Positions 61,020-64,000 of a stretch of DNA of 64,000 bases are shown one piece after another. The notes under the pieces were generated by a model. That model did not search any database, was not told the DNA's origin, and saw only the letters and a list, made by a program, of their open reading frames with translations. The DNA lies in assembly GCA_963210315.1 (NCBI GenBank), contig OY723316.1:186001-250000 (forward strand), read 5' to 3'. Every line of letters begins with the position of its first letter. Positions within the stretch are counted from its first letter, which is position 1. A program made the translations under genes and the position numbers. The DNA comes from Rhynchopus euleeides. Lineage: Eukaryota; Euglenozoa; Diplonemea; Diplonemida; Diplonemidae.

Positions 61020-64000
61020 AGTATGATTGGTTGACTGCAGGGCAGCACCGCCTTCAGGGCTGGCCCTGGCCCCAGGCTGTGAGTGAGTGACAGCCACACC
61101 CTGTCCAAGGTGGTGCGACTTGCGGCACCCAGCAGGGTGGCTGTCCGCCCGGGGGTCAGGACGGGGGAGGAGCAGGCGTTCCGCGTGGGGCACACGGCAG
61201 ATAGTAATCTCATCCCCCCCAAGTCGTTGGGTCGGCTTGCCCGTAGTGATTCCGAGGGGTTTGAGGGTCCAGGCCTCGGCCCCGGTGCCTGTGAGTGGGA
61301 GTGTGTGGTGTGGTGTGTGCCCCCGACACACTGCACCTGTGCCATTCATGCATGCGACTCATCTCAGACGTCATGTCATGGCCCTCCGGACCAGCTTCAA
61401 TCAAACAACTCTTGCGCCTGGGTGCCCGCTCGCGATTGCATCTACACTCCGTGGCATGTGGCAGGTTCCAGCCCCTTCATGTGAAGCTCGGCGTCCCGCG
61501 TGCCGGCGCTTGCTGGGCTGCTGGAAGGAACCGTTGAGTCTTTCTGGGGGGCCCTCGCTCCCAGCCACAGCCAGCCACGGCTCGTCAGTCTGTGGGGGGG
61601 GGGGGGGGCAGAGGAAGCGGGCCGCCTTGTTCTCGCCTTTTATTTGGGTTAGCGTGCTGGCATCGGAGTGTCCCGATAGTCCACACCGTGAGCCGGGCCC
61701 GCTACCACTCGTCATCACACCCGGTGGCCAAGGCCCCTCTGGCTCGGCAACGAGTTGCCGCAGTCGTGGAGGTGATCCGCACGACACGACAGTGCCCGGT
61801 GCCTGTGTTCACCCAGCATGTGTCCTGCAGTTTAGCTAGTAGCAACGGTCTGCATCAGGTGTGTTTTGCTGTGGCCCAATCAGCCGCAAGCCCATGTGCA
61901 GGCGATTTCCCTTCAGGACCTGGGCATAACTTCCACAAATCGGCAGACGTGCAGACGTCTGCAGTATTGGCCTGTGTGCACAATGCAAACAACGCGCGAA
62001 GTGGCAGTGTGGAATGTCTAGCCTGTCTAGCGCAGTAAGCGTGCTGGCACTTATGCAAGCACATGGTTGCATATCAGGCACTCCCGTGCTCCCATGGTCC
62101 TCTCTGAGGACCACCTTCGCCCGTTCCCTGCGGTGGCTGACTTCGCTCGCCCGGTCAGTGTGAGGGTCAATGCGCTGTGTGCTGCGCATCGGCTCCTCTC
62201 CATGCGACACCTTGAACCCTCGATGTGGTCGTTAGAGCACGCAGTTGCGTGGTGGTGCAAAGTGGGCGACGCAGAGGGAGAGCGGTCGTCTGTTTTCAGC
62301 CTTTGGAGTTCAGTAATCATCTTATGTTCAGTAGATTGAAATGCGCTTTACATCACGGCACATTACATCGAGTTCACGTAGCGCAGCTGCTGCAGTAAGG
62401 CATGGGTAGTCGGCCTCAGGGTGCTGCTAGTTATGTTCGACAGCGATATATAGCAAGGGTAACACTTCACTATATCTGGCGGTAGTGCCATAATGCAAAA
62501 TGAGTCATTTCGACCCTCATATCACACACTCAGCCAGCTGACGATTCCCTTCCCCTCCATCTGCATAGGCAACCCAGCTTGTGTCCGCCTTGCAAAGCTG
62601 ATTACCCGGGTGTGGCGGCGTTCGACGGAACCCCGTGTTGGATAAAAATATGTGGGCAGAAGTTGCGGTGGTCTGATGTGATCTGTGAAAGTCCGTTCGC
62701 CCATTCGACCGAGTTGACCGCCAAGATCCCGTAGCAAGGCCCCTGCGACCGTCCCCCTGATACAGCGTAGCTGTGCGCCTTCCTCGAGGTCGGAGATCGT
62801 GTGAAGATAGCGTCACACATTACTCTGCTTGAGGTCGCTCATCTCACCCACACATAGTTCTCGATCCTGGATCACACAAGGCAGGGTTGCTGAAGGCCTC
62901 CGTTGTTTTGAAGTGGCTTTGCTGTCGATCCTCAGCTGGTGCAGCTGGTGCGGTGGTTCCGACCGGGGTTCCGGGTGTCTGCAGGCGTTGCTGCGCGACA
63001 GCCTCGCCTGTGCCGTCCCTGTCGCAGGGCAACAATCCCACCAACGAGCGGCAGCACCCGCAAGCACTACACCGGTGCGACGGCTGACTGCAGCGTTGCT
63101 CCTCCTATGTGGCTGTAGTCCAGCCGCAGCACCTCCAGGCGGTGCCCCTGCCAGGCCTTGGTGCCCGAGGTCCTCCTCCTTCGGGACCTGGGGGATGTCC
63201 GTCTCGGGGTTGTGTCCCCCCCATTGGTGGGGCGCAGATGCATCGGGAGGTTGCTGATGCCCGGAGGCCAGTCCACGCAGCCCCGGCGGCGCAGGTCAGG
63301 TCTCTGTTACGTCTCTGTTGCCGTCGAGGTTGAGGCTGAGAGAGCCTGCCAGCATTTGCGTTAGCAGATTGGGACCTGGCCAATCGGACCCAGTCACAGC
63401 AGCAAGCACATCATTGATTCCATTTTTAGACGGACCGTCTGACCCAGCCCAGCGCAATCGCCAGTGTGCCCCGGATGGGTCAAGCGCCGCCAGTCTTCGC
63501 CAGGGCGGGCCCAGCTGGCATCACAACCCCCACATTCCCAGGGGTGTGCGATCGCAGGTCTTCCGTGTGGTGCTTTGGACACCCCAACACCTCAACTCGC
63601 GCTCTACGCTCGCCCGTCTTGCTCCAACAAGTGGCGCGCAGACCCCTGTCGTGCGCACGCTTGATGCTTCTTGCAGCAAGTCGCAGCGGATGACTGCACC
63701 CTCAGGCACACCCCGCACGCCATCAAGCCGCGTTTCTCACACATGTCAAACACCTTCGCACACCGCCCCTCGACGCCATCATCTGGGTGGTGGTGTGCGC
63801 AGCAGTCAGCTATCTCCGCCCTGTTGGCGATGCAGTCATCATACCGCACCCGTTGGTGCTGCTGGGCACGCGCTCACCCGCCACCTTCCGCCTCGCATCT
63901 GTCACCGTCACCGGGCCGCCCTCTGGCAGTTCGGTCCTCGCACTTCACGCCTCGCATCTCTGCTACTAGTCGCCGGGCCATCCCTTCTTAAGTCGGTCCT
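61020..64000. other. Intergenic or decayed region to window end, no convincing gene
   Basis: A truncated left part of the GGGGGCCCTCGCT MITE lies at 61546-61600, ending in a G run. Minus-strand frames at 62600-62820 (YAVSGGRSQGPCYGILAVNS), 62813-62900 and 63604-63849 look weakly coding but match no family I recognise, and their junctions are unclear. The window ends inside this region. Confidence 0.35.

Noticed and set aside
60668-61345. Minus-strand frame with AARAECSQGR repeats
   Set aside because: Created by the 16-bp tandem repeat (48 bp = 16 codons).
1-64000. CRISPR arrays, rRNA genes, bacterial operons or riboswitches
   Set aside because: None seen. The tandem repeats have no spacers, and intron-bearing genes and hAT elements show a eukaryotic genome.

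Overview
This is nuclear DNA from a eukaryote, most likely a GC-rich protist. One gene has GT-AG introns, domains are eukaryotic (USP-type deubiquitinase, voltage-gated K+ channel, class III cyclase exon, BED/hAT transposase), intergenic space is very large, and several eukaryotic DNA-transposon types with target-site duplications (TSDs) are present. An alveolate or similar alga is only a guess; nothing here fixes the species.

Layout: 1-10.8 kb is a 51-bp satellite with a homogenised core and a decaying right edge. Small diverged arrays of the same 51-bp family lie on both sides of a ubiquitin-specific-protease-like gene (11.75-14.45 kb). 18.28-21.95 kb is a three-level transposon nest: a giant-palindrome MITE, interrupted by a 3-kb TIR element, interrupted by a hAT element. 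22.14-26.48 kb is a single-exon gene for a 1445-residue low-complexity protein of unknown function. 27.45-28.60 kb is a foldback element. 30.21-34.78 kb is best read as one ~4.56-kb TIR element. It sits in a dispersed repeat with a TAA duplication and carries three 31-bp minisatellite arrays plus one exon of a class III nucleotidyl cyclase.

35.9-36.9 kb holds the 5' part of a hAT transposase gene and small MITEs. 39.27-44.64 kb is the most informative gene: four exons coding for a 1602-residue protein with signal peptide, large ectodomain, thrombospondin-3-like calcium motifs, an extra membrane helix, a complete voltage-gated K+ channel core and a LIM-like cytoplasmic domain. Two further hAT elements follow (44.68-45.88 and 47.13-48.24 kb), then a ~170-bp repeat domain (48.8-51.2 kb). 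From 51 to 64 kb I find no convincing gene, only short minus-strand coding-like stretches, MITEs and minisatellites.

Only three loci look like intact or nearly intact host genes (USP, 1445-aa protein, K+ channel). They are far apart and show no obvious functional link. Most of the remainder is repeat-derived, and the ends, duplications and empty-site comparisons reconstruct much of the insertion history.
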